In this document: positions 27,498-39,843 of the stretch, piece after piece | Numbering within the stretch: position 1 is the stretch's first letter | Layout: each line of letters starts with the position of its first letter | Source of the DNA: JACDCY01 sp964350145 | GTDB lineage: Bacteria > Gemmatimonadota > Gemmatimonadetes > Gemmatimonadales > Gemmatimonadaceae | Reading direction: 5' to 3' | Assembly: GCA_964350145.1 (NCBI GenBank) | Contig: CAYGJL010000010.1 | Location: 1-64,000 of the forward strand | Length of the DNA stretch: 64,000 nt | Made by a program: the position numbers and the translations under genes | Notes under the pieces: generated by a model | Databases searched by the model: none | What the model was told of the DNA's origin: nothing | What the model saw: only the letters and a program-made list of their open reading frames with translations

Positions 27498-28835
27498 ATG
27501 CTCATGCACAAGCGCGCAGCGCTCATCTGGGTCCTACTGTTCGCCGTCGCCGCGGAGGATGCGGCAGCGCAGGGGTCAATGTGTATATTGAACACTCCCC
27601 CGGGGTATCAGAGGATGGGTGGCGCCGCGCAGCTCGGCCCGCTTCCGTGCAGCGACTGTCAGAACTCGGTTCGAAATCAATTTCAGGGCAACCCCCAGGC
27701 AACCTGCACCGCGGCACCCACTCCTTCCTCGCAAGCTACCGGCGCTTCTTCCGACCTCGCGGCCTATGCCGTCCAAACGGCCGTCACGAGCTTCTGGGAC
27801 GGATTCCGCCGTGGCCGCCAGCTGGCGCAGCAGCGCGCTGCCATGGAGGCGCAACGGGCACAATCGGAAGAGCAGCAGCGCCAGGTACGAATTCGGGCCG
27901 CGCGAGAGGGCGTCCGTCAGCGGGAGATTGAGCTTGCCGCCGCAACGGAAAACAATCGCAGACAACGTGAGGCCGAATTCCAGCAGGCGCGGGAAGAGCT
28001 CGACCGCGAGCTCCAGCGGCCTCCCGGACAACAGGCCGCGCCAGCCCCCGGACTGATCCGCGGCGGAGGAACTGCGGGTGGCACGGGCGCGACCGGCCTA
28101 CTTCGTACGACTGGAACCGCCCTGCCAGGCGCACACCGGCGACTGTACTGCAGCGCGGGAATCGCGCGACTCGCCGCGGAAGCTCTCCTCGCTGGGCGAA
28201 CGCAGGAGGCCACATTCCTGGTTCAGCAGAGTCAGAATGCGTACACCGGCGCACGCATGGATGTCGAATGCCCGGCAGAAAGCACGACCGTGCCTTCGAT
28301 CGGCGGGACTCGGTGCACCGTCCGGGAGAATGGCGCTGACATCGAGGTCCCCTGCGATGAAGAGCCTCTTCGCGGGTTTTATCCGGAGCTCCTCGAAGTC
28401 ACCGGCGATGAGATCGAAAGACTTGCGAGCATTCGAGAACGTTTTCCTAATCTCCCCGTCGCCAAAACGGATGCCTCCACGGCGGTCCGGGAGCGGAGTC
28501 TAGAGTTCGACCGAATCCGCGCCGAAGAACGACGTACTCCTCCGCCTTCTACAGCTCCGCCTCCGCGGATTCGCGACAGGAGCGTCACATTGGACGCGGC
28601 GACACCGGATACGTCGCGGGACAAAGTGTGCACTTCGGAACGGTGCCAGCAGGCTCGGCAGGCGCTTGTGGAAGCGCGACGCCTGGAAGCCGAGGTTGAC
28701 GCCTCGATTCGCGCCGAACGCGAAGCGACAACGGCGCTTCGACGCAACGCAACCATACTGCGGGGCATAGAGACGAACCCCGCCAGTGTCAGCAGCATGA
28801 TCTCGAGAGCGCGTTCGGGAGGCGCACGACAATGA
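27498..28835 (+). CDS. Secreted protein of unknown function with coiled coil
   Basis: A 445-residue protein, unrecognised. A signal peptide (ALIWVLLFAVAAEDAAAQ) is followed by a short Cys-containing segment (PCSDCQNS). A long Arg/Gln/Glu/Ala-rich helix, probably coiled coil, runs over about residues 105-175. Then come a Pro/Gly linker, a Cys-containing domain (LYCSAG, VECPAES, TRCTVREN, VPCDEE) and a second charged helix near the end. It overlaps the next gene by ATGA and begins a three-gene set of exported proteins. Confidence 0.7.
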   Translation: MLMHKRAALIWVLLFAVAAEDAAAQGSMCILNTPPGYQRMGGAAQLGPLPCSDCQNSVRNQFQGNPQATCTAAPTPSSQATGASSDLAAYAVQTAVTSFWDGFRRGRQLAQQRAAMEAQRAQSEEQQRQVRIRAAREGVRQREIELAAATENNRRQREAEFQQAREELDRELQRPPGQQAAPAPGLIRGGGTAGGTGATGLLRTTGTALPGAHRRLYCSAGIARLAAEALLAGRTQEATFLVQQSQNAYTGARMDVECPAESTTVPSIGGTRCTVRENGADIEVPCDEEPLRGFYPELLEVTGDEIERLASIRERFPNLPVAKTDASTAVRERSLEFDRIRAEERRTPPPSTAPPPRIRDRSVTLDAATPDTSRDKVCTSERCQQARQALVEARRLEAEVDASIRAEREATTALRRNATILRGIETNPASVSSMISRARSGGARQ

Positions 28836-29956
28836 CTCGAGCAAATCACACTGATCCCATTCCTGGGTTTCTCGCGACGGCGACAATGGTGCTGTTCGCG
28901 GCTTTGTTTGCCGTGCCGACCGACGCGCAGGCATCTACTGCGGTGGACTCTACTGGACCAGGGGCGTATGAACGGTCGATGGCAGCAGGCCGCGCCGCGG
29001 AACAAGCGGGCGACCAGCGCGAGGCGCTCCGGCACTACACTGCGGCACATCGAACCATTGAACAGTTGTACGACGTTCCGGATAGTCTGCGACTGCAAAT
29101 CTTTCGCGTGGCCGCTGGGCTACGCCCCCCGCCCGCGCTACCGGACTCGGCGATGATTCGCGAGGTGCGCGCTCAGCTGCTCTTCGATTCCGCCAAGACG
29201 CCGGGCGATCTCACCGCCGCGGCCTCGGAGTACATCTGGGCGATATACGCTGCTCCTTGGGTCGGGCGCTTCTACCACAACGTAGCTCTTATCGCCGAGC
29301 GGCTTGGAACGCCCAATCACCTGCGATTCGCCGCCATCATGATGCGCGCTTATCTCCAAAGCCCGGACGTCCAGGACCGTGATGGGGCGCGCCGGAAATT
29401 GATAGCTCTGGAATTGCTGCTCGAACGAGCCGTCGCGGAACAGTCCGCCGAGAGCCAGCTCTTTGCCGCATTCGATGAATGGGTAGGCAATGTGCAATTT
29501 TATTTAAAGCCTCTTAATTCAACGAGTACGCTGTTCGGGCCCTGTCACTTGACCGAAGAGCACTGCGCCGCGATCGGGCGCCAGTACGCCGGCTTACAGG
29601 TCAACACCTGGGAGCGGGGGGGGAACTCAGAGATCAGCCGCCGGGGCGACACTCTGATCGTTGGCCCAGGTCAAGGCGTCCATTTTGGTGTCGCTCGGGG
29701 GCCCCGCATCGAGGATGCAGCCTGGTTTATACGAAGGGGCGACAAGGCGGTGGACCGGCCGTGCGAGGGTTACGAGCCCTCCGGCGAATACCCCGTTCAC
29801 GCGGCAGTCATCACCGATTCCGAGGGTGTCCGGTGGCTGGTGCTAACAGCCGTACACCACCTGCCGGCAGGCATGTGGGGAGCTGGTAACATCTGCGCTT
29901 TGCGCGAGTCCTCAAACTATTTGTACGCGTTCGGCCCGCCCCCGCCGCGACAATGA
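28832..29956 (+). CDS. Secreted protein of unknown function, TPR-like N-terminal half
   Basis: A 374-residue protein, unrecognised. It has a signal sequence (FLATATMVLFAALFAVPTDAQA). Residues about 45-75 (YERSMAAGRAAEQAGDQREA) look like a tetratricopeptide helix pair. The second half holds two Cys (GPCHLTEEHC) and a strand-rich domain with DTLIVGPGQGVHFGVARG. The start overlaps the preceding stop (ATGA), which supports coupled translation with the coiled-coil protein. Confidence 0.68.
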   Translation: MTRANHTDPIPGFLATATMVLFAALFAVPTDAQASTAVDSTGPGAYERSMAAGRAAEQAGDQREALRHYTAAHRTIEQLYDVPDSLRLQIFRVAAGLRPPPALPDSAMIREVRAQLLFDSAKTPGDLTAAASEYIWAIYAAPWVGRFYHNVALIAERLGTPNHLRFAAIMMRAYLQSPDVQDRDGARRKLIALELLLERAVAEQSAESQLFAAFDEWVGNVQFYLKPLNSTSTLFGPCHLTEEHCAAIGRQYAGLQVNTWERGGNSEISRRGDTLIVGPGQGVHFGVARGPRIEDAAWFIRRGDKAVDRPCEGYEPSGEYPVHAAVITDSEGVRWLVLTAVHHLPAGMWGAGNICALRESSNYLYAFGPPPPRQ

Positions 29957-30001
29957 CGATTCGCCTTGAGGTCCAGCGGAAGGCCGCCCACCCGTAACGC
30001 C

Positions 30002-31126
30002 ATGCGCCCGCTTCGCGAGTTGCGAATAGCGGCAACGCGTCTGCTGGCGACGTCGCTGCTTGCAGTCCTGGGTTTCGGTACCGCCGCGGCACAGGCGCCG
30101 ATGCCGATCCAAGTACCTGCGGATGTGCGGTCTGCGGAGCGCGAGCAGCTCCTTTCACGCCGTTCCGCGCTCATCACGGAACGCGACGCGCTGAGGGGTG
30201 AAGCAACCCGCCATAATGACGCGTGTAGTGCGGTAACCGAGGGAAGCGCCGCGGATGCCGCGTGCATCGCGGCCCAGCAGCGGCTTACCGATAGAATCGC
30301 CGCTTACCGCGGCGACGTCGACCGCTTCAACGCGGCGGTGGCCGGCGCGCCGCGTCGCGCGGCCGTCGTCGCGTCAGCTCCGCGACCGGGGGCCCGCACA
30401 GCCACGTCCACGTCCGGGCAACCGGACTCACGCGACGCACAGAAGCCGCCCCCGGAATCCGACGGTCGCTTCCGCACCGTATCCGCGGGCGGGGACTTCT
30501 CCGTTACTACGCCGGGTGGCGAGCGCTTGACAGCGGAGCAGGTTCAGAGCCGTCATCTGACGACGGGAACCCGAATCGCCACGGGGAGGGATGGCACGGG
30601 CCAGATGACGCTCCCGGACGGCACACAGCTCGAGCTCGGACCGAATTCCCAGCTCGTGCTCGAAATTGAGGGTACGCCCTCCCAGTCTACCTATGATGTC
30701 GTAGTTGGAGCGTTGCGCGCAATTTCCGGGCGTCTCCAGGCCGGCACGGCGCGGCGGTGGCAAGTGAGAACGCCGAACGCAATCGCCGGGGTCCGCGGTA
30801 CGGACTTTCAGGCTACCGTCGAGCCGAGCGGCGCAGGCAGTTGGCGGGTGAACGAGGGGGCGATCGAGCTGCGGACTCCCGACGGACGCGTGCTCGCACT
30901 GCTCGGAGCCGGCCAACAGTTGACGTGGGACGATAGCCTGAGGATCACCTCTCTCGCGGCCGCGCCGGTCGCTGTTGCGCCCGGGCCTGCCGCCGACGTG
31001 CGCACGCGACTTACGGAGCCGGATCTCGCGTCGTGGGGACGAGAGAATGGGCTGCTCGTGGCGGTCGCGGTCCTGCTCGGGCTGGTACTGATCAACCTCT
31101 TCACAGGGAGACGGCGCGCGGGCTGA
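30002..31126 (+). CDS. Secreted FecR-domain protein with C-terminal membrane anchor
   Basis: A 374-residue protein. ATG 30002 gives a clear signal peptide (ATSLLAVLGFGTAAAQA). A helical segment with repeated Glu/Arg (residues about 40-110) is followed by a Pro-rich linker, then a FecR domain whose signature TPNAIAGVRGTDFQATVE is intact. A hydrophobic helix (LLVAVAVLLGLVLINLF) ends the chain before GRRRAG. FecR domains outside siderophore signalling occur in surface or scaffold proteins. No sigma factor or TonB receptor is nearby, so iron sensing is not supported. Confidence 0.75.
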   Translation: MRPLRELRIAATRLLATSLLAVLGFGTAAAQAPMPIQVPADVRSAEREQLLSRRSALITERDALRGEATRHNDACSAVTEGSAADAACIAAQQRLTDRIAAYRGDVDRFNAAVAGAPRRAAVVASAPRPGARTATSTSGQPDSRDAQKPPPESDGRFRTVSAGGDFSVTTPGGERLTAEQVQSRHLTTGTRIATGRDGTGQMTLPDGTQLELGPNSQLVLEIEGTPSQSTYDVVVGALRAISGRLQAGTARRWQVRTPNAIAGVRGTDFQATVEPSGAGSWRVNEGAIELRTPDGRVLALLGAGQQLTWDDSLRITSLAAAPVAVAPGPAADVRTRLTEPDLASWGRENGLLVAVAVLLGLVLINLFTGRRRAG

Positions 31127-31240
31127 GCTCATCCATTCGGGCGCCCGGGAGCATACATCCAATGTGAAACCTGCGGCGTGCCTGAGGTGTCATAGTAGGT
31201 AGCTTTCGCATTCTTCCAGCTTCAACAAAAGGTGTTGCAT

Positions 31241-32809
31241 ATGGTCCCCTCGTTCTCTCGCGCCCGCTGGGCTCTTGCTGTCGTGCTGGCATTCGTCGGC
31301 GGGCTGATGATCGCCTCCGGCATGGACTGGACGCGCCCGACCTTCGCCCAAAGCCGCCCGTCCGCGATGGACGTACAGACGGTCGCCGACGCGAGCAACG
31401 CGTTCGTCTCCATCTCCGAGAGCGTCACGCCGGCCGTCGTCTCGATCACCGTGGACATCCGACCCGACACGACCCGCGGGCGCGGCCGCACGCAGATGCA
31501 GATCCCGCCGGGGATGGTGCCCGAAGGGATGGAAGAGCTATTCGAGCAGCTGCAGCAGGGGCAGAGCCCGCGCCCGCAGACGGGCATGGGCTCCGGCGTG
31601 ATCGTGTCGAAGGATGGCTACATCCTTACGAACAACCACGTGGTCACGCGCAGCGACATGCGCACGGTCGCGGACAGAGTCACGGTCCGGCTGCTTAACG
31701 GGAGGCAGTACGTCGCCCGCGTGGTCGGCACGGACCCGACCACGGACATCGCGGTGCTCAAGATCGAGGGCGACACCTTCCCGTTCGCGGTGCTGGGAGA
31801 CGACAATCGGTCACGCGTCGGCGAATGGGTGCTGGCTATCGGCAACCCGCTCGGCTTCGACCATACCGTGACCGCGGGCATCATCAGCGCGAAGGGGCGC
31901 GGCAACACCGGCGCGTTGAATGGAATCCAGGGCACCAACCAGTACGGCATCTTCGACTTCATTCAGACGGACGCCGCGATCAACCGCGGCAACTCGGGCG
32001 GCCCGCTAATCAACAGCCGCGGCGAAGTGATCGGCATCAACACCGCGATCGCCAGCCAGACGGGGTTCAACGCCGGCTACGGCTTCGCCATTCCGGCATC
32101 GCTCGCGCGCAAGGTGATGACGGACATCATCGAGCACGGCCGCGTGCGGATCGCCGTGCTTGGCATTGGCATCGCCGAAGTGGACGCTGAAGACGCCGCC
32201 GCAGCGCGGCTTGAGGAGGTGCGCGGCGTCAAGGTGCAGGGTTTCAGCGGCGAGAATACACCAGCCGAGCGCGCTGGAATTCGTCAGGGCGACGTGATCG
32301 TCACGGCCGACGGTCAGCAGGTGGACCGGGTCGCCGGCTTGCAGCGCATTGTACGCTCGCACCAGCCGGGAGAGACGGTCGAGCTGCAGGTGGTTCGTTT
32401 CGGTACGCGGCACACGTTCCGCGTCCGCCTCACCGAGGCGCCGGCGCAGAATGTCGCGGTAGCGCCCGCGGACAGGCGCCCGCGCGTCGAGCCGGCATCC
32501 GTCACGAACAACAACCGGCTCGGTATTTCGGTTTCCACCGTCTCGGCGCAACTCGCCCGGAGCCTGCAGCTGGGCGATGAGCGCGGCGTGATCGTGACGA
32601 GCGTCGTAGGTCTCGGTCCCGCGTGGCAGCGGCTCGAGGCGCAGGACGTCATCGTGGGCGTGCTGTCGCCCGTGGAGCGTGAGATTGACGCCGTCGCCGA
32701 TCTCCAGCAGGTACTGAGCGGTCTCAAGGCCGGCGAGTACATCTCGCTGCGCGTCAAGAGACCGGGACCCAACTCGCAGGAGCGAGTAGTGAACATCAGG
32801 GTGGACTGA
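31241..32809 (+). CDS. Periplasmic serine protease, HtrA/DegP family
   Basis: A 522-residue protease with a trypsin-like domain and two PDZ domains. ATG 31241 lies six bases after AAGGTG. A signal anchor (ALAVVLAFVGGLMIASG) leads to the catalytic triad: His in YILTNNHVV, Asp in TTDIAVLKI, Ser in INRGNSGGPLIN. PDZ1 includes AGIRQGDVIVTADGQ. PDZ2 is more divergent. It degrades misfolded envelope proteins. A strong terminator follows. Confidence 0.93.
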   Translation: MVPSFSRARWALAVVLAFVGGLMIASGMDWTRPTFAQSRPSAMDVQTVADASNAFVSISESVTPAVVSITVDIRPDTTRGRGRTQMQIPPGMVPEGMEELFEQLQQGQSPRPQTGMGSGVIVSKDGYILTNNHVVTRSDMRTVADRVTVRLLNGRQYVARVVGTDPTTDIAVLKIEGDTFPFAVLGDDNRSRVGEWVLAIGNPLGFDHTVTAGIISAKGRGNTGALNGIQGTNQYGIFDFIQTDAAINRGNSGGPLINSRGEVIGINTAIASQTGFNAGYGFAIPASLARKVMTDIIEHGRVRIAVLGIGIAEVDAEDAAAARLEEVRGVKVQGFSGENTPAERAGIRQGDVIVTADGQQVDRVAGLQRIVRSHQPGETVELQVVRFGTRHTFRVRLTEAPAQNVAVAPADRRPRVEPASVTNNNRLGISVSTVSAQLARSLQLGDERGVIVTSVVGLGPAWQRLEAQDVIVGVLSPVEREIDAVADLQQVLSGLKAGEYISLRVKRPGPNSQERVVNIRVD

Positions 32810-32817
32810 TGTGACGA

Positions 32818-32848
32818 GCTATTGGCTGTTGGCTCTTGGCTATTAGCT
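32818..32848. repeat. Heptamer run GCTATTG / GCTGTTG after htrA
   Basis: Words in order are GCTATTG, GCTGTTG, GCTCTTG, GCTATTA, GCT. It is related to the hairpins at 5004 and 35240, is single-armed, and lies directly before the terminator. Confidence 0.7.
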
Positions 32849-32850
32849 AG

Positions 32851-32880
32851 AGCGGCGCCGATGTTCGGCGCCGCTTTCGC
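32851..32880 (+). terminator. Terminator hairpin after htrA
   Basis: An 11-base GC-rich stem (AGCGGCGCCGA, 32851-32861, with its complement 32865-32875) around a three-base loop, then TTTCGCTT. The T-tract is short. Confidence 0.75.
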
Positions 32881-32904
32881 TTGGCGGGTGTATTTTCCGG
32901 ACAC

Positions 32905-32986
32905 GCGGAAGTGGCGGAATTGGTAGACGCGCTGGACTTAGGATCCAGTGGGGAAACCCGTGGGGGTTCGAGTCCCCCCTTTCGCA
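32905..32986 (+). tRNA. tRNA-Leu (anticodon TAG)
   Basis: The acceptor arms GCGGAAG and CTTTCGC pair, with one G-U. The anticodon stem CTGGA/TCCAG encloses CTTAGGA, giving TAG. A long variable arm and the T-loop GGTTCGAGTCC are present, the class II form expected for Leu. The CCA end is not encoded. Confidence 0.93.
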
Positions 32987-33352
32987 CTACTCTTCAGCAT
33001 CGGCTTGTTTGAGATAACGCCCTGGGACGACAGCCCACTGGGATGCTGACGCGGAATCCAAGCTGTTAGCGGTGAGTGGACCAATCAGTGGTCAGCTCGG
33101 AAGTGATACCTGCGGACTGCCAAGTATTGAGTAAGGTGGCGCGACAGGAAACTCTACTCACGACTGTGGCAGGTGCGGCTTCTCGAAGGCCGCTGTCCGC
33201 ATGAGTGCCGCAGCCGAGCGGGCGAAAGTCCCGCCGGTACTTCCTGCTTGCCACTGATTAGTCCACTCGCTGCTAACAGCTTGGATTCCCCATAAGAATC
33301 CCTGTAGCCACGCCGCAGCCTGTTGTCTGCCCCCTCCAATTAACTTTCCCAG
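32987..33352. other. Gene-free stretch between tRNA-Leu and tig
   Basis: A 366-base stretch with no convincing coding region. Most of it is the inverted-repeat element at 33053-33289. The rest must carry the tig promoter, but no ribosome binding site is seen before the ATG at 33353. Confidence 0.5.
33053..33289. repeat. 237-base element with 39-base terminal inverted repeats
   Basis: Arms 33053-33091 and 33251-33289 are inverted copies with 36 of 39 matches, beginning GGAATCCAAGC. The outer GGAATCCAAG also begins the arms of the inverted repeat at 1074-1185. The 159-base interior is GC-rich, has smaller dyads and no open frame of note. It resembles a MITE or a structured RNA, and no clear target-site duplication is seen. 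Confidence 0.75.
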
Positions 33353-34594
33353 ATGGAGTTTACCGCCAAAGAATCCACCGGAGTTGACCGCCGCATTCAG
33401 GTCTCCGTTCCGGTCGAAACCGTGAAGCAGGCCGAAGAAAAGGCCGCCCGCCGCTACGCCACCAAGGTGCGCATGCCGGGCTTCCGCCAGGGCAAGGCGC
33501 CGCCGGCGATGATCCAGAAGAAGTTCGGCAAGGAGATCCGGCAGGAAGCGCTCGAATCGCTCGTGCGCGACGCCTACGAAGAGGTCGTCGTCAAGGGGGA
33601 TCTCAAGATCGCGTCGCAGCCGCACATCCACGACGTCAATTTCGAGGAAGGCAAGCCGCTGACCTTCGAGCTGCACGTCGAAGTCCGGCCCACGCTCGAG
33701 CTCGCGCGCACCAGCGGCTTCAAGATCACGCGTCCGAAAGTGGAAATCACCGATACGCAGCTCGCCGAGCAGCTCGAGCAAGTCCGCGACGAGAAGGCCA
33801 CGTGGGCTCCGGTCGAGGAGAAGCCCGCTGTTGGTGACAGGGTGCGCGTAACGCTCGCCACCAAGGAAGAATCCGGCGAGTTCGCCGAGCCGCAGGAGTA
33901 CCCGGTGGAGCTTGGCGGTGGCCAGGCGATCGCCGGCATCGAAGACCTGATCATGCAGCTCGCGCCGGGCGCGACGGTCGAGCGCCCCGTGCAGTGGCCC
34001 GACGACTTCCCCGACGAGACGCAGCGCGGCAAGACGAAAGCGGTCCGCGTCACACTGCACGAGGTGAAGCGCAAGTCCGCGCCGGAGCTGGACGACGCGT
34101 TCGCGCGCGAGGTCGGCGACTTCGACTCGCTCGACGCGCTGAAGCAGGCGGTGCGCTCCGATCTCGAGCGCCACGCCGAGCGCGAGGCCGATAGCCTGGT
34201 CCGCCACAGCCTCCTCCGCGAGATCATCTCGGCGAACCCGTTCGAGGTGCCGAAGAGCTGGGTGCGCAAGGTGTTGGACGGCTACGCCGAAGCGTACCAG
34301 ATCCCTGAGAGCGAGCGGGAGAAGTTCGCCGCGGAGTTCCTGCCGATCGCGGAACAGCAGGTGCGGCGCGATCTAGTCATCGACACGCTCGCAGAGCGTG
34401 AGAACCTGACGGCCAGCGAGAAGGATATCGACGACCGGATCACGGAGCTCGCCGAAAAACGCGGCGCCAACCCGGGACAGGTGTATGCTTCACTCGAGAA
34501 GGCCGGCCGGCTCAAGGAGCTGGAGCGGAGCCTGACCGAAGACAAGGTGTTCAAGTGGCTGCTGGACCAGAACGAAGTTCAGACCGATGCCTAA
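33353..34594 (+). CDS. tig: Trigger factor
   Basis: A 413-residue ribosome-associated chaperone and peptidyl-prolyl isomerase. The N-terminal ribosome-binding region contains RMPGFRQGKAPPAMIQKKFG, matching the GFRxGKxP signature. The central FKBP-like domain (VGDRVRVTLA; LGGGQAIAGIEDLI) and the helical C-terminal arm domain follow. It heads the tig-clpP-clpX-lon order common in bacteria and overlaps the first possible clpP start. Confidence 0.95.
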   Translation: MEFTAKESTGVDRRIQVSVPVETVKQAEEKAARRYATKVRMPGFRQGKAPPAMIQKKFGKEIRQEALESLVRDAYEEVVVKGDLKIASQPHIHDVNFEEGKPLTFELHVEVRPTLELARTSGFKITRPKVEITDTQLAEQLEQVRDEKATWAPVEEKPAVGDRVRVTLATKEESGEFAEPQEYPVELGGGQAIAGIEDLIMQLAPGATVERPVQWPDDFPDETQRGKTKAVRVTLHEVKRKSAPELDDAFAREVGDFDSLDALKQAVRSDLERHAEREADSLVRHSLLREIISANPFEVPKSWVRKVLDGYAEAYQIPESEREKFAAEFLPIAEQQVRRDLVIDTLAERENLTASEKDIDDRITELAEKRGANPGQVYASLEKAGRLKELERSLTEDKVFKWLLDQNEVQTDA

Positions 34595-34622
34595 AGCCGA
34601 TACCGAGGAAGAAGAGCAAGAC

Positions 34623-35240
34623 ATGCCAACTATCTACACACCGTACGTAATCGAACGGTCGAGTCGCGGTGAGCGGACCTACGACGTCTTCTCGCGGCTG
34701 CTCATGGACCGCATCGTCTTCATCGGCACGCCGATCAACGACGACGTCGCCAATATCGTGATCGCGCAGCTCCTGTTCCTGGAAGCTGACAACCCGGAGC
34801 GCGACATCCACCTCTACATCAACTCGCCCGGCGGGTCGGTGTCGTCGGGGATGGCGATCTACGACACGATCCAGTTCCTGAAGTCGCCGGTCAACACGAA
34901 CTGCATGGGGCTCGCCGCGAGCATGGGCGCGTTCCTGCTGGCCGCGGGCCGTCCCGGCAAGCGCTCGGCGCTGCCGCACGCGCGCATCATGATCCACCAG
35001 CCGTCCGGCGGCGCGCAGGGCACGGCGGCCGACATCGAGATCATGGCGCGCGAGATCCTGTATCTCCGCTCGCAGATGAACACGCTGTTCGCCAAGCACA
35101 CCGGCAAGCCCGTGGAGCAGATCGAGCGCGACATGGACCGCGACCGGTTCATGTCGGCCGAGGAAGCGAAGGCCTACGGCGTGATCGACAACGTGATCTC
35201 GCATCGGGGCGAGATCGAAGAGGCGATCAATAAGAAATAG
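34623..35240 (+). CDS. clpP: ATP-dependent Clp protease proteolytic subunit
   Basis: A 205-residue serine peptidase. The catalytic residues are in GLAASMGAFLLAAG (Ser), LPHARIMIHQPSGG (His) and DRDRFMSAEEAKAYGVID (Asp). I choose ATG 34623 (MPTIYTPYVIERSSRGERTYD) because homologues begin there. An in-frame ATG at 34587 overlaps the tig stop. It forms the barrel fed by ClpX, encoded after a heptamer hairpin. Confidence 0.95.
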   Translation: MPTIYTPYVIERSSRGERTYDVFSRLLMDRIVFIGTPINDDVANIVIAQLLFLEADNPERDIHLYINSPGGSVSSGMAIYDTIQFLKSPVNTNCMGLAASMGAFLLAAGRPGKRSALPHARIMIHQPSGGAQGTAADIEIMAREILYLRSQMNTLFAKHTGKPVEQIERDMDRDRFMSAEEAKAYGVIDNVISHRGEIEEAINKK

Positions 35241-35331
35241 CTATTGGCTATTGGCTATTGGCTGTTGGCCAACGACCCCTTGTTCCCGTGTTCCGCCATG
35301 CCAAGAGCCAATAGCCAACAGCTAATAGCTC
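35240..35331. repeat. Heptamer hairpin between clpP and clpX
   Basis: The left arm 35240-35270 is GCTATTG three times, GCTGTTG, GCC. The right arm 35301-35331 is GCCAAGA, GCCAATA, GCCAACA, GCTAATA, GCT. The arms are inverted complements around 30 bases. The element starts at the last base of the clpP stop codon. Confidence 0.8.
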
Positions 35332-35486
35332 TCGTGTAAATGGCCCACAAAGCCTCAGCAACCAGTTAAGTTTGTTAATCGGTACACAAGCTGCACCGCG
35401 GCACATTGTTCTTGACCGTTCCGAGAGTCGCCATTAACTCTCAAATGGAGCTGTCTAAAGCGTAAAACGTCTGGCGCCGAGCGCTC

Positions 35487-36731
<1,245 letters not shown>

Positions 36732-36771
36732 CCCCGCCCGCTCCGCTCGCCGGGGCGGCAAGCCGCCACAC

Positions 36772-39207
<2,436 letters not shown>

Positions 39208-39210
39208 CCC

Positions 39211-39843
39211 TTGACCTCGCCTTCCGCCGACCCGCTCGTAATACGCAGCATCGAGTTCCTCGGCGGGCTGGCGAGCGTGGGTGGATGGCGGCCAGAGATC
39301 ACGGTCCCCGAAGTCGCGTTCGCCGGCCGGTCGAACGTCGGAAAGTCGTCGCTGCTCAACGCGCTGGTCCGCAGGAAAGCGTTCGCGCGCGTCAGCCGCA
39401 CCCCAGGCCGAACCCGCGAGATCAATTTTTTTCTGGTGAACGACAGCTTCGTCTTCACCGATCTTCCCGGCTACGGCTACGCCCGCGTCTCCAAGACGCA
39501 GCGCGCCGGATGGGAGCCGCTGATCGAGAGCTACCTGCGCGGCACGAAGCAGCTGCGCGGCATCGTGCAGATCTATGACAGCCGGCGCGACCTCTCGCCC
39601 GAGGACCGCACGATGCTCGGATTCCTTGCGGAAACCGGCGTTCCTGCGATCTTCGTTGCGACCAAGGTGGACAAGTTCACGAAGCGCGCGGCCGCCGAGC
39701 GAATCGCCGAGATCGAGCGGCAGCTCGGCTTCGAGGGAGCGGAGGTGATCCCGTTCAGCGCCGTCACCGGCGAGGGGCGCGACGAAGTCGCGACCGCGAT
39801 CGATCAGCTGCTCAGCGAACCCGGCGGGGGCGATGAGAGTTAG
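39211..39843 (+). CDS. engB: Ribosome biogenesis GTPase YihA/YsxC/EngB
   Basis: A 210-residue GTPase needed for large ribosomal subunit assembly. G1 GRSNVGKSS, G2 RTPGRTREINFF, G3 DLPGYGYARV and G4 ATKVDKFTK are intact. The start appears to be TTG at 39211, three bases after lon. Its end overlaps the next lipoprotein gene by 11 bases. Confidence 0.93.
   Translation: MTSPSADPLVIRSIEFLGGLASVGGWRPEITVPEVAFAGRSNVGKSSLLNALVRRKAFARVSRTPGRTREINFFLVNDSFVFTDLPGYGYARVSKTQRAGWEPLIESYLRGTKQLRGIVQIYDSRRDLSPEDRTMLGFLAETGVPAIFVATKVDKFTKRAAAERIAEIERQLGFEGAEVIPFSAVTGEGRDEVATAIDQLLSEPGGGDES

Noticed and set aside
30002..31126. FecIR iron-signalling regulator
   Set aside because: The FecR domain is present, but no extracytoplasmic sigma factor or TonB-dependent receptor is nearby, and the protein has its own signal peptide and a C-terminal anchor.
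32905..33289. Integrative element inserted at tRNA-Leu
   Set aside because: No integrase is present and the tRNA 3' end is not repeated downstream. The adjacent inverted-repeat element does not begin with tRNA sequence.
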